A stretch of DNA of 64,000 nucleotides. Source: Linnemannia elongata (Eukaryota; Mortierellomycota; Mortierellomycetes; Mortierellales; Mortierellaceae). This document shows, piece after piece, positions 29,043-40,595 of this stretch. Where the stretch lies: positions 4,120,001-4,184,000 of the forward strand of contig JAXBDG010000002.1 of the NCBI GenBank assembly GCA_036320915.1. Reading direction: 5' to 3'. A model generated the notes under the pieces. It was not told the DNA's origin, ran no database searches, and saw only the letters and a program-made list of their open reading frames with translations. The position numbers and the translations under genes are program-made. Each line of letters opens with the position of its first letter. The stretch's first letter is position 1.

Positions 29043-30965
29043 TCACGTCGCTTTCTTCTTGGTACGGCTGGATGAAGAGTCGAGTGCATCAGCCGTAGGG
29101 TCGATCGAAGCGGCGCGTCTCTTCTTGGCTGATACTGCTCCTCCGTCACCACCACCGCCTGCTCCATCCTCACTGTTTTCCATAGCCTCTTCTGATGGCC
29201 CTGCTTCCCCTCCACCAACACCATTACCGCCACCAGAAGCATCCATCCACGGGTAAGATCCGTCTTGACGCCGAGGTTGGAGATAGAGGGTTTTTTCTGC
29301 TGGATTAGATGGTCTTTGATGGCGTTGTTCATGTTCATGGAGGCCATAACATCACGCTGTCGGAAGCGTTTGCACGTCCTGCAGTAGAGGGTCCGCCAGT
29401 CCGACGTCGCGCAAACAAAGCCATGGCAGTCTGGGCATCTTTTGGAGGTGAAATATTCGTTAACTCCAATGACTAGATAGCCCAATGATCGAGTCTAAGT
29501 CAAGAAAACAAAAAAATAGAGGCATTATTAGCATGTTATTATAAAGGAATGACTTTGCAGAACCGTTGCAAAGATTGTCCTACCAGACTGACGAAAAACG
29601 CCTCGAAACTGCCGTTGAGCGCTGGTGGGCCATGTATAGCAGAAAACTTGGCCAGGCCAATTGCGATCACAATATGCTGGTGCGGCATTCTTGGCCTTCC
29701 GACGGATCCACCCAACATATTGAGCAAACCCTCCGCAACCTTGTAAAACTCCTCCTTCTTACAGACGTCGGCGTCCCATTTATGCTTCCAAAAGTTGGTT
29801 TTGTTGTAAAAGCCGTGCAGGTCGCTTTCAAAAGCCCGGCGCGTTGCAACGTACTCGCAAAACGAAGCACCTCTCCCTTGAGCGGTGGAAGGGCCGACTC
29901 GAGATCGTGAATAGCCCTGCCGGTAGACGGCCCCGTGGTGTTCTCCTTTCGTTCCTCAAGCCAGTTGGCAAAGTTGTCTGTCGGGCGAGATACGGCCTTG
30001 CGCTTGACCACAAGATCAAAGTACTGATTCATCTGAGGCTGCTTGGCCAGCTTGCGCGCTTTCTGTCTCTTTCTCTGCCGCCTCCGATCACCGGGCTTCA
30101 GCTTGGCACGCCTTTTCTTGTTCCTCTTCTTCTTTTGATCGCCCTCTTTGCCGAGGGGTCGCTTCAATGTTCCAGGGGTCTGGCCAGGTGGGAGCGAGAC
30201 GGTGGCACCGACAATGCAGGAGGTGCCCAAATCGAGCGACAGCACCGCGATCTGACTTGAATCTGCCGCCAACAGGCTCTCCACATCGGCTGCTGTAGAG
30301 AAGACATTGCAGGCCTCGGTCAAGTAACTCCCTGTGCCACCGGTGGTGGTAAGGAGTGGGTTGGGCAACCTATCCTCGGGAACACGACGGTACCGAACAC
30401 ACTGAAGTTCCTTTAACTTGAACGCTAGCAGTTGAAGCAGACGGCCATTCGTCCGGATCGAGCCCTTGAGGACATAACCCTTCCCGCGCCACTCCTTAGG
30501 GTCAAACGTCTCGGTTCGTAAACATTCGAGGTGTTCCCGGAGACCTTCCTTGCCGTCCTTGCCGTCCACATCCATGACTGTTGTCGCCTTGCGGTAGCCC
30601 ATGTCGTGCTTGTCTGGCGGGAGACCGACATCCGATAGGAAGATGATGACGAGGCGGCCAGGCGTCGTTCTGGCTAGCCATTCCAGAGCATCTGCTTGCG
30701 AGGGAACTATGGCTGGATCCTGAAAGTAGCGATCCTCGCTCATCATACGCCGAATTTTGTCCTTAAGGGTTGGCCAGGACCAGAACAGCGGGAGCAACTG
30801 TCGCTCAGAGAAGGTAACGTAGCGAGGTGCCAGGGGTGAAAGGGGTGCAATTTGTCTCGATCTGCCGCTGGCCTTATTCAGAATCATATAGTTCTCAATA
30901 GCAGGCAGCTTGGAGTCGATCTTGGGAAGTACCGTGCCAGTTTGGCCATCCGCTTGTGAGTTGAT
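29043..30965 (-). pseudogene. Fanzor-type RuvC nuclease module (TnpB homologue)
   Basis: RuvC-I is VLSLDLGTSCIVGA, with the catalytic Asp codon at 30231-30233. A very basic insertion with KKKRNKKRRAKLKP follows and may serve as a nuclear signal. The E of GVNEYFTSK (codon 29456-29458) sits where Fanzor1 proteins are reported to carry their relocated catalytic Glu. A zinc ribbon CPDC ... CRTC follows, then RuvC-III QRDVMASMNM with Asp codon 29351-29353. So the D-E-D set and all four zinc cysteines are present. Upstream, FSERQLLPLFW and YVLKGSIRTNGRLLQLLAFK resemble the Fanzor N-terminal half. A missing G (plus-strand C) near 29870 shifts the frame between RuvC-I and RuvC-II. The C-tail is reached only after a second shift in the A-run. 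Fanzors are RNA-guided DNA endonucleases, often carried by transposons. Confidence 0.8.
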
Positions 30966-31345
30966 CTATTGTAAAGGGAAAGGAGACATTAGTTTGAAAT
31001 AAGTTTTAATGAACGCTACTCTCTTCGTATTTCATCAGCAACAAAGCTTGGACAGGCAGCTTCACATTACCTTTGTTTCAAGGGCGACCGAGCCGTTGCG
31101 ATACATCATCTTCATAGAACGATAAAGTTGGTTGGTGGTCGACTCGAGCAGTCCGGTAGTTGGATAGGAGATGTTGCGTGGAGGAACAGCAGGCAACGTG
31201 ATGCCCAGGGAGGTGGCACGTGCAAGCAGCTGGCCAACTTGCCGCTCGGCAACCGTCTTGAACTTGGTCTTGCGGGAGTAGATATGCGCCAGAAGAATCT
31301 GATAGAAGGCAATAAAGGGCTTGTCCATTGCGGACGGCTCGGCAT

Positions 31346-31441
31346 CTTCGTCGCCTTCATCCTCCGCGTCTTCGTCGCCTTCATCCTCCGCGTCTTCGTC
31401 GCCTTCATCCCCCGAGTCTTCATCACCATCATCCTCCGCGC
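31346..31441 (-). repeat. 24-bp coding minisatellite, four units
   Basis: Four tandem 24-bp units (the first two identical, the third and fourth with a few changes) encode the acidic repeat EDEGDEDA in the linker between the XPG and Fanzor modules. It is followed by more Gly/Glu-rich imperfect repeats up to about 31500. Confidence 0.9.
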
Positions 31442-32649
31442 CTACCTCGCCTTCCTCGCCTTCTCCGCCTTCCTCGCCTTCTCCGCCTTCCCCACCTTTA
31501 TCCTTGGTGGAAGTGCCGGCGAAACTGCTGCTGATTGCTTGAGAGACCTGGTTGGGTTGGGGCGCCACACGGACCTTAGACTCGACGCCGGGGCACAAAG
31601 AGGACAGGATAGTTCGATCGTCCACGGTCAAACCACGCTCAAAGACGGTCTCGATGAGCGCGCCCAAAAACTCCTGTGCGTGTCTCTTCGTCATATGAGC
31701 TTGCTCAACAACCTCCAGAATACAGGCAGAGACCTCTTGCTGCTGATGTTGCTGTTGCTGCTCAGACGAGACCAGCTGACTGGTGTCGACAGTGACTGCT
31801 GCCGCTGCCCGCTTGCTGTTGGCGTTGACCGTGCCGACGGGAAGGGAGACAAGGGGATGCTCGTACACCATAGCATTGATCAGTTGAGCCTTGTTCATCT
31901 CGCTGATCTTGGGCGGCGGCTTCCTCTTGGCTAGCTCCTTTTCTCTTTTGAGTTGCCGGCCCTCACGCTGCCGTTTCTTCTTCGCCTTATTCTTCCTGGC
32001 CTCAGCTATCGACTCCCGGTATCGTGCCTCTTGCTGCGCCGTGTAGGGCTTTTGTTGGTATTGCCTGCATATTGATGGCTGCTCGTGTTGCTGCGGTTCT
32101 GCGCGTGCCTTGTACGAGTGTCGCGGCCGGTGCACCTGTTGCGAGACTCCAGCCTGGTCAAGTGGCCGATCGATCACTCGGTGCCTTCTAAATCCCCTGT
32201 GCTTGCCCTGCCGATTGGGTGTGGCATTGCTGGAGCGTGTCGAAGAGTGCAATAATAGGCAAACAACGTGTTAGACTGTTTGAAAGTGATGGGAAAGCCA
32301 TGCCAAGGGTTGTATGAGAGAATCAGAGAATCCAAAAGCGCCTAATGTGTTACCTCTTGCTGCTTGAGTTCCCTTGGCGCTTCTGTTCCTTGGCATTGGC
32401 ATGCTGGTCCTTGACCAATTTTTACTGCTGACAGAGCAGTTCGTAGGACAGGAAAGATGCAGGGGAGGCCGTTAAAGGCATCACTGACTGAGAGGACGTC
32501 GATGGAACAGAGGATACGTCCGCGGGACCAGCAATCTCCTGGGTCATTGTAGTAAACACGAGAACAGACGCCGTGAAATCGATGCCTTCCTGATTGCTGC
32601 AGATCACGCTTGGACTCTCAAGATAGTCTTTCACCAAGGACGGCACGTC

Positions 32650-33532
32650 TAATAGAGAAACGGGTCAAAAAAGGAGTCATGATAAGTTTGGGCATATCCA
32701 CAAAGAATAAAGGCGATATGGGCATGCTGGGAAGTTATTTGTTCTTACCTGCATCGGGTAGATCCTTAATAATGCTGTAGTTGGTGGCAATCCCCATCGA
32801 TGGGATGTTCTTGTTCTGGTCATTGCTCGAGACGCATGCCAGGGCTGTCAGCTTGGTGGTCGACAGTCGTATCTGCGTCAGCACCGCCTCTCTCTCATAT
32901 TCTAGGACCTTGACGTCGTCCTACTTGCCCACAGGACGCCAGAGCGTTGCGACGGAATCATAGGCAAAGAAGTCCGAATCTTGAGATAGAACAATGTCTT
33001 TGGGTTGGCACTCTGCAGCGATGTCAATGTCGGCCTCGGTTCTGCACAGGTGCGCGTCGAGCTGTTGAGCCTGCAGAAAATCGACAAAGTCCTCCCGATC
33101 TTGGAGGGACCACTTGAATCCTCCACGGAGACCTGTCTCGACATTTTTGAACATCTGCTTGGTGGGCGGCCTGTCTTGACTGACGCGGTTCCCGAGTATC
33201 TCGATGGCGACCTGGGCGTTCTTAAGAGCCTTGTTACGTTTCTCGTTTCGCTCGCGGTGAGTCTCCTTTTTCTCGAGAGCAGGGGCGCCGTCGACATAAA
33301 ACACCATCCGCGAGGGGTTGCCGTATTTCCTGAGATGCTCAAACAGGATAGCTTGCGCCATTGTCTTGTCGTTTGCATGCTTGGTGTAGATGTAGCGTAT
33401 TTTGGTGAAGAAGGACAGAACATCCACGCGAATAATGGAGTCGTCAGGCAGGTGGTGGTGCGTGGGATGACGTAGTGTGGGATGATAACCCCTCTTCTTG
33501 CGGAGCCAAGGATAGAACCCTTTCAGTCCCAT
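32650..33532 (-). pseudogene. XPG/FEN1-like PIN nuclease module of the fused locus
   Basis: It starts MGLKGFYPWLRKK, the classical XPG N-terminal signature. Metal-binding acids match the FEN1 pattern: Asp37 (IIRVDVLSFF), Asp81 (FYVDGAP), Glu166 and Asp168 (CRTEADID), and Asp185 and Asp187 (LSQDSDFFAY). The arginine/lysine-rich arch segment KKETHRERNEKR follows Asp81 as in FEN1. Codon 204 is TAG, and the same frame continues beyond it with VLEYEREAVLTQ. It then runs through the helix-two-turn-helix-like segment SNDQNKNIPSMGIATNYSI, which in this family corresponds to the DNA-binding H2TH. All visible catalytic positions are kept. The family cuts flap or bubble DNA structures; what this member acted on is not visible. 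Confidence 0.8.
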
Positions 33533-34425
33533 GTTGGCTAGTGGTGGATGAGATGAGAGTTTGGGGGGTGTGTGGAATAGAGAAGAAGGAATAACGATAG
33601 AAAGTAAAGGCTAAGCAGTTGGGACGAAGGTTTTGTTAGTTTCTTAGTAAGTGCTCGTGCCCACCAGCCCTTAAAGGCATATCTAAGAGTTAATCAGTTG
33701 CGATATCAATCTAATGGACGGTGAGGAGAATAATAATTCGCCGTATATCCTTTAAAGCATCGGGCAGAAGAACGAGAACAAGAGAGGTCAGAACGGGAAG
33801 TCGCAAACACCTTGGCGTTCGAGGCAAGCGAGGCCAAGCCCAGATCACAGCGGAGCCAATACTTTATGAGATAAGAGCTCAAAAAAAGAGAAAGTGTACT
33901 CTCCAGTATATGCAAACTGTGGAAGTAGGACTTCGGCGCAATTAGCTTGAAGTCAACACAGTGGCTGCCAGCCATACATGTCAGTGAATAGAGTGATAAA
34001 AAATATATCAAATCAAACAAAAACTCCATCAAACGAATTGTCAAGAGCTCTTCCTCAGAGGCAGAAAAAACACAGTGTCAATTGACAGTAACTGCCGATC
34101 CATATTAGGAAATATTTCATGCGCGCCTGGGTGACGTCTTATTTTCTTTATTTCCCGAAAAATTACTTCTCGATGCTGGGATTTAACATATTCCCTTTTT
34201 TGAGTCCTTTTCCTGCAGCCTCGCCTGGGCTTGGACCTCCTCCTCTCTCTCTCGTTCTCTCTCCACTTGTCTCTTCTCATCCTTTTCTCCTTTTTCTTTT
34301 TTCTCTTCCCTCACCCTATCCTCTCTTCAACCCACTCCACGACCTATCACACCACCTACCCAATACACAACCAGAAACACATACACCCACCTCCCAAACA
34401 CACCTGGAACCCTTTTTCAACCAAC
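33533..34425. promoter_or_regulatory. divergent intergenic region between the Fanzor locus and the acidic-protein gene
   Basis: About 890 bp with outward-facing genes on both sides. The right half turns CT-rich (34180-34400), like other leaders in this window. I compared both flanks of the XPG-Fanzor locus by eye and saw no convincing terminal inverted repeat or target-site duplication. Confidence 0.5.
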
Positions 34426-36326
34426 ATGGACCCAGAACCAGCTCCCGAAAACCTCCTCACCCGCGGTTACTCCAAACGGTCACTAGCAGCCATAGAACCA
34501 GAATTTGTCGACTCCAACACCCTCGACGCCCCGGCCCCATCCTCCTCAGTCCTTCAATCCGATTACTTGATCATTGACGAAAACGGTAACCTTGGCGAGC
34601 ACTTGGATATGTCCGGCGAGGTACTTCCTACCACTGGAGCAGGAGCAGGACCAGGCGCAGTAATGGGCAGCATCCCCAGTCCGGCCACGTCTGCTACGAG
34701 CACCACAGCCGTTGTAGGCGGTGAATCTGGAGGGAGTGGCCATCCGGCCAAGCGAGTCCGGTACTCGTTTTCTGAAGGCGACGGTAGTAGTCACCAACTC
34801 CGTCCAACGCCTGCAGAGTTGTCAGTCCTCCAACCCATCATCCAACCCGACAACTCTCTCCGTCGCGAACTGGGCGGTCAACAGCACGGTCACCACACCC
34901 ATCATCACCACAGCCATGCTACCCACCCCCATTCTGTAAGCCGCGGTCGATCCGTTGCAGATCTGCTCCCGTCGACTACAGATGTGGCGCCTTTAGATAT
35001 GGACGAAGACGCTTCAGAGGCCATGGGCGACCCTGTCGACAGTTCCCTTGGTGGATTGGCTATGGAGGTTGAGGTGACAGAGGAAGAGAGAAGACATTCG
35101 CAGAGTCATGGACCGGTTGGGGGGCGTGTTACCTCTGCGGCTGCGTTTTTGGAACCCAAGAAGCGTCTTGCCACCGGTAAAGTTCACCCTTTATTTCTAT
35201 GTTCCAAAAAAAAAATTGTTGCGCGAATGTGTGCGTGTATTAGTGCAGATGATGTAAGGTAGGGTTGATATTCTCATTTTTTAAGTTTGTAACCGCTCAT
35301 CATGCTCACCCTTCATTACCACCGGTACTTCTACTTCTTTTTCTCTCCAAACGAAACCCGTGTATCATCATCACCGTAGACGCAAACCCAGTGCACCACC
35401 ACACCGCCACAGAGAACCTCTCCACCACTGCACCCTCCACCTCCGCTTCAGCACACCCCCACAACCAAACAACCTCACCACCACCTCTCCCAGAGCGCAA
35501 ACGCTCCCTCTCTATCAGCTCAACCAGCACCTTCGGAACCCCCAGTGGACACTGCACCCACCTAGCAGACAAGAAGGGCCTCAAACGCGAAGTCAAAATC
35601 CAACTCCTCGACGAAATGGAGTCGAAACCTATTCTCGAAGAGGCCCGTCGCGCATCGATGGATCAGCAGCGTGAAGCCCGTGAAGACAAGCGACATCCTC
35701 AATCCTCCTCTTCTTCCTCCTCCACTTCCCCCTCTTCTTCCGCAGCAATTCTTACAGCAGCTTCTGCCAAGGTGTCCAAGTCCCCTGACCAGGTGGAGGA
35801 GGACGAGGATACAGTCCTCCCAAAAGAAGACCCATCATTCCACGACTGGGACCAAGAAGAACTCGAAGACGAAGAAGAAGATGACCTCGACTCGGACTCA
35901 ACTCCAAGCCCGGCATCTCTCACCTCCGGAAACATCCCTCGTCAAGAAACCATTACATCCCTTCAAAAGCGCCAACGCAAACTTGACCGCGACCGGTCCC
36001 ACCGCCGCCCCTCCTTCCTCGAGACTGGAGACTCTCAACCCGCTTCCCCCTTGAATACAAACTCCTCCTCCGCCAACAATAGCGATGTAGAAGAGGACAA
36101 GGACGACCCATTCTTGGACCCAGAACGCGACTCGGCCTTTATGTCCGAGGCCCAGGAGGCAGATACTCACAACGTCCATTTGCGGTTGGAGAATCAGCGA
36201 GAGTTCCAGGATGCGGCGGGTTTAGATTTGGGGGAAGAGGAGAGTTCGAATGTGAATGAGGAAGGGCAATATGGCGGGATGATTGAGGAGGACGATGAAG
36301 GCGATGACTTTTGGGAGAACCGTTAG
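34426..36326 (+). CDS. acidic low-complexity protein of unknown function
   Basis: Two exons (34426-35176 and 35380-36326) give 565 residues. I recognise no family. The protein is Ser/Glu/Asp-rich. It has a His-rich patch (HHTHHHHSHATHPH, residues about 160-175), a possible basic nuclear signal KRVRYSF, and acidic clusters such as DWDQEELEDEEEDDLD. A Lys/Arg-rich segment (LQKRQRKLDRDRSHRRP) precedes a C-terminus ending EEDDEGDDFWENR. Regular Ser-Pro-type sites and disorder suggest a regulatory or nuclear phosphoprotein, but that is inference. The start is the first ATG after a CT-rich leader and has good context. The 203-bp intron has normal GT-AG borders. Confidence 0.75.
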
Positions 36327-37259
36327 TACTCACTCCCCCACTTCCCCCTCCCTTTAGTTCCTTGCCCGTTTTTTTTTTTTTTTTTGTTAATGTTAGTTTT
36401 TTTTATCAAACTGATTTGCTTTTTTTTTTTGTTGCCTTCTGCCCTTGTAATGTTCTCCCTTTCACACCCTTTTGCTTCTTCTTCGCCTCAGCTTTCAGCC
36501 TTTGTATTATCCCTTGCCCCCGTTGTTTATTGTTTTAGATCGGCTTTTCAGTTCCTTTTTTTTTTTTTTTTGCTCCCAACTTTTCCTTCTCTTTCTTTGT
36601 TTCTTCATTAAACAACTTCGTTTTTTACTCAATCACCATCGCACACAGTGAACACTTCATATACGAACAGGCTTTAAAAAATCTCCACAAGAACCTATTA
36701 TTCATGGAGCCATCGCACCCTAAAACGCGATCCATCCCCCTCCTCGGTTCCTTTCCAAAAGAAAAAGGAGAAAAAAAAAAAATACCCATACCCTTCAAGT
36801 TAATCAATGTAACAAGTACAGCACATGCTGCCCACAAAGGAGAAACATCATTATTATTTTCGAACCGGATTTATTTTTTTTATTGTACAAAGTCGTCAAC
36901 GAGTTATCAGAGCACTTCAGAGTGGATTTTTGATACATGGTAAGATTACAAGGTTCAAGCTTTTGCCGCGAGGACACAAGCTGTAATGAGAGAAAGAAAA
37001 AAAAGAGAGAAAGAGGAAGAAAATGTAAAGAAAAGAAGTAGAGGGGAGCAAGATTATCTAAAGCACAACATGGTGCGAAAAGAAGAAAAAAAAATTGGAA
37101 AAATGATATAGTCGTACAGCAACCTCGAAAAATAAAAGGGCGCAAAAGAAAAGATAATAGTGTACAGGGATTCAAAGAAAGAAAGTAGAGAAAAGACAAA
37201 AGTGGTGGACCTGAAAAAAAAAATCGTCCAGTACACAACCCAACGAGAGGGTCGTGTGT
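36327..37259. other. convergent 3' spacer
   Basis: T-rich runs (36369-36385, 36421-36430, 36557-36571) on the left and A/GA-rich runs on the right reflect the 3' untranslated regions of the two converging genes. No RNA gene or exon is visible. Confidence 0.55.
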
Positions 37260-40200
37260 TTAGTTGCGGTAATCCATGTAGCGCTCCAAGAGGACCGAAA
37301 GAGAAGGCAGCGAGATGGGTTTCTAATACCAGACAACGATCAGAAATAGAACAAAGTAATTAGTGATCATGATCTATAATACAGGCCACAGGGCAGTTAT
37401 GACGTTGAACAACAAAGAATACATGCATGAGCGAGGAGCGGGATACTTACAACCATAACATCGTCAAAACCACCAGTCACTGCTTTCTCGCGGTCTTCGC
37501 CAATCTCAGCCGTCCAGTCGGCGGTAACGGCAATGACGGTCGCCGACTTGCCCTCTTCACTCTGAGCCTTGTCAGCGTTCTTCTTTTCGCCCTCACCACT
37601 ACCGCTGCAGTTGCTGCGTCGTTCCGGAATCTCTGGAGCGGCGACAAATCGCTCAGGTGACCACGGGTCCGTTTCGAGCTTAGAAGCATCTGTCCAATTC
37701 TTGGTCGATCGTTGGACAGGGACAGGTCCCCAGTAATCCACCTCCTTCTTGCGGATCAAGGCCGTCGCCTCAAAGCCACCCATGGTCGGCATCTTAAGGT
37801 CCATCAACACCAACGCGTGAGTGCCAGGGATGAAGGTGTCAACAGCTTCTTGACCAGAGCCAGCCTGGTCAATCTTAGAGACGCCCAGCTTGGTCAGTTG
37901 GTGAAAGAGAAGGTTGCGGTTGAACGAGTTGTCATCCACAATCAAGACACGCTTGCCAGCCGCGTTCAGACCCTGAATGCTCTGTTGAGAGGCTAAACTG
38001 GGTCGAGTCTGCTGCTGAACACTGTTCAGAGGGCGCTTGAGCAAGCTCTTCTTGGCCAGCGCCTTCTCGATCGAAGACGAAGGGGAGGGTGACGACGCTG
38101 GTGGAGCCACGGCGTCACCATTCAAGGCAAGACGGGGCACAGAGCCGTTCCTCTTGGCAAATCGGACGTGTGAAGCCTGAGTAGCAGAGGGAGAAGGATT
38201 CTTGGAGGTCGAAGATGCCTCGCGAACAGGCTTATTCTTTTGAAGAGCTCCCGTTGTAGCAGAGATGCCAGCAGACTGGCGAGTCATCGACGATCCCTCA
38301 TCAGACGACGACGATGACGACCCAGAGGTCGAGCTATCGATCGTCTCTGAACTAAGGTGGCGGCAAGTAGAGTCGCTGCTGGAGCGAGAAGACGGGCAAG
38401 CAGGAGTCGTAGGGGTCGAAACGCACTCCGCGACGGCAGCCTGGATGGTCACAACCTGCTTCTTGATAATGGCACCCAAAGCTCTCTCAGAGACGGGCTT
38501 GCGACAAAGAGAAATTTGGTAGTACTGTCCCAAGGACAACAATGGCTCCTGAGCAAGCGATGGTGGGTGACCAAAGGGATAGAACAAGACAATCGAGGCT
38601 TGGCGGGCAGTACCGATACGTCCCTTTGCTCGGTCCACGAGCAGGTGCGAAAGCTTGGCCAAAAATACGCGCGCATGGTCCTGGTCGGTCAACACAGCGG
38701 CGGTCTTACGATTGGTCGTTGGGCTGAGATCGATCAAAAAGACATCGCCAAATCGAGTCATGTTGTCCTCCTGGTTAAAGTCCGTCTGCCAGCCCTGGGT
38801 GCACTCGTTGAAGGAAAGTTTGCGAACGGCCTGAGCCTTCCAGCGTTCGGTCGATGTGTTCCACAGGAACTCTTCAAAGAAGCCGCACTGAGAGTGGAGG
38901 TAGTACTGTCGGTTGGAGAGAAAGTTATTGTCGCGAGTGCGGAGGGTAATGTTGTTGGCATTGGCTCGAGTGATCTCGGCAGGCTGGATAGCAAAGTAGT
39001 CCTTGGCCTCGCTCTGGGCAGCCAGGGGAGTCGAAACGGGAGTCATGCGGCAATTGGCCAAGGGATCGTTTACGGGAAGAGGAGTGGTGCTCCGGGCAAG
39101 GCCGGGAGTGACGGGAATCATGGGCGAGAGGAGGTTCATGTCCTGGCCGGCGGTAGGGAAGGCGGAGGAGACGGTCACGACATGGTCGTAACCAGGAGTT
39201 CTGAAGGCCAGATACTGCTTCTCCATCTTGATCTCGAATCCAAAGGTCGAGCCGACGCCGAGCTTGCTGTCGACAAAGACAGTACCGTTCATGACCTCGA
39301 CTAGATTCTTGACCAAAAAGAGGCCAAGGCCAGTTCCTGCCTCGTGGTTCTTACAGTTGCCTCCCTCGACCTGACTGAACTCGCAGAAAAGTTTGTCCTT
39401 TTGTTCGTCTGCGATTCCCTTGCCGGTGTCCTGAACTACAAACTCCACTGTTACCGTGTCATCGTCCTCGTCCTTGAGGGAAACTCCGACATTCACATAA
39501 CCGACATCGGTGAACTAGTGTGGATCAAGAAGAGAACAAGAAACAAAGGAGTGTTAATTCGAAGGGCTAAAAGTCTAAAAAACACACGAAGAGACAAGAC
39601 AATAACAACTGGTAGAGAGGCAATGAGGGGTACCTTGATGGCATTCGAAATGAGGTTGCCAAGGACTTGCTTGATAATTCCGGGGTCGGCACGGACAAGT
39701 TCAGGGACTTGTGCGCTGAAATCAACCAAGAGCTCGACGGTGCGGGTTCCAGAGAGACCAGTCATCATCCTGGCGGTGTCGAGGACAAGATCGTGCAGGT
39801 TGAAGTTTTGGCTACAGTTGGTCATCTTTGCAGCAGAGACCTTGGAGACATCCAGAAGGGCGTTGAGGATGGTCAACAGCGAGAGGGTTGAGGAGTGCAG
39901 CATCGAGACGGTTGACTGTGCGCTTGAGCTGAGGGTCTGGTCGCTCATCAAGAGCTCAGTCCAGCCAATCAAAGCAGCGAGAGGAGTCCTATTAGGAGGG
40001 GAGAGACAGTCGCATCAGCATCAGTATCAGCGCAAATGAAATACAAAAAACGGACCATTGCCTGAAACGTTTCATAACAAAACAAAGAAAAGCAAAGAAA
40101 AGAAAAAAAAAGACAACCAAAAAGCCAAACAGTCGGGTCAACAAGGAGTAGAGCAATAAGTCACAGCGGTAATTACCTCAATTCGTGCGATACCGATGAG

Positions 40201-40558
40201 ACGACACCGTCCTTGGACTTTGCATTGGCAACTGCAATGTCCTTGAAAAGGTTGGCATCTCGCACACAGACCTCAACACACCACTGATAGAGGCATGTCA
40301 AGGCACCCATAAACAGGAGAGAGATCCAGTACGCACCAAAGCCAGCCCAAATACGGGAAGCCTCGTCCTCCGAAAGGTTGGCATTCTAGTCATTATTCAT
40401 GAAAAAGGAAATGAACGGTTAAGTTGGTCGTTAGTTTAAGGAGAGTCAAGGAGAGTGTGTTATTGATGTTTAATCAAGAATAGATATTCAGGGCGAGGCT
40501 AAGGCAGTTGTAAATGTTTTCTTTGCTCGTTCATTGTTGAGAACGAAAAGGAGTCAAG

Positions 40559-40595
<37 letters not shown>

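Larger units (their letters stand above)
29043..33532 (-). pseudogene. XPG/FEN1-like nuclease joined to Fanzor (eukaryotic TnpB-like) nuclease; broken
   Basis: Five exons (32749-33532, 32354-32648, 31071-32229, 29584-30965, 29043-29494) share one continuous splice phase. Allowing for two missing single bases, the span is about 1,358 codons. The N-terminal third is an XPG-type nuclease module. The middle third is a basic/Gln-rich linker with an acidic minisatellite. The C-terminal 610 residues are a Fanzor with RuvC and zinc-ribbon motifs. Four lesions interrupt it: TAG at 32921-32923, TAA at 32422-32424, a missing base near 29870, and a short A-run (T-run on plus, 29291-29296). All lesions leave conserved sequence on both sides. 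It could be a recently decayed gene, two separate genes, or an intact gene with assembly errors. The two stops sit where Gln codons (CAG, CAA) would differ by a single C-to-T change. Confidence 0.7.

Noticed and set aside
31128..31934. 268-codon plus-strand frame opposite the XPG-Fanzor linker
   Set aside because: It is antisense to the phase-consistent exon 31071-32229, and its repeats are the complement of the acidic minisatellite.
32422..32923. TAG and TAA read as glutamine (altered genetic code)
   Set aside because: All other genes in the window end properly at TAA, TAG or TGA and keep CAA/CAG for Gln, so recoding is not supported.
28570..34100. Terminal inverted repeats or target-site duplication around the Fanzor locus
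   Set aside because: I compared both flanks by eye and found none convincing. Mobility of this copy is therefore not claimed.
38357..39304. 315-codon plus-strand frame opposite the histidine kinase
   Set aside because: It is the antisense shadow of the ATPase and linker region. The minus strand carries all kinase motifs.
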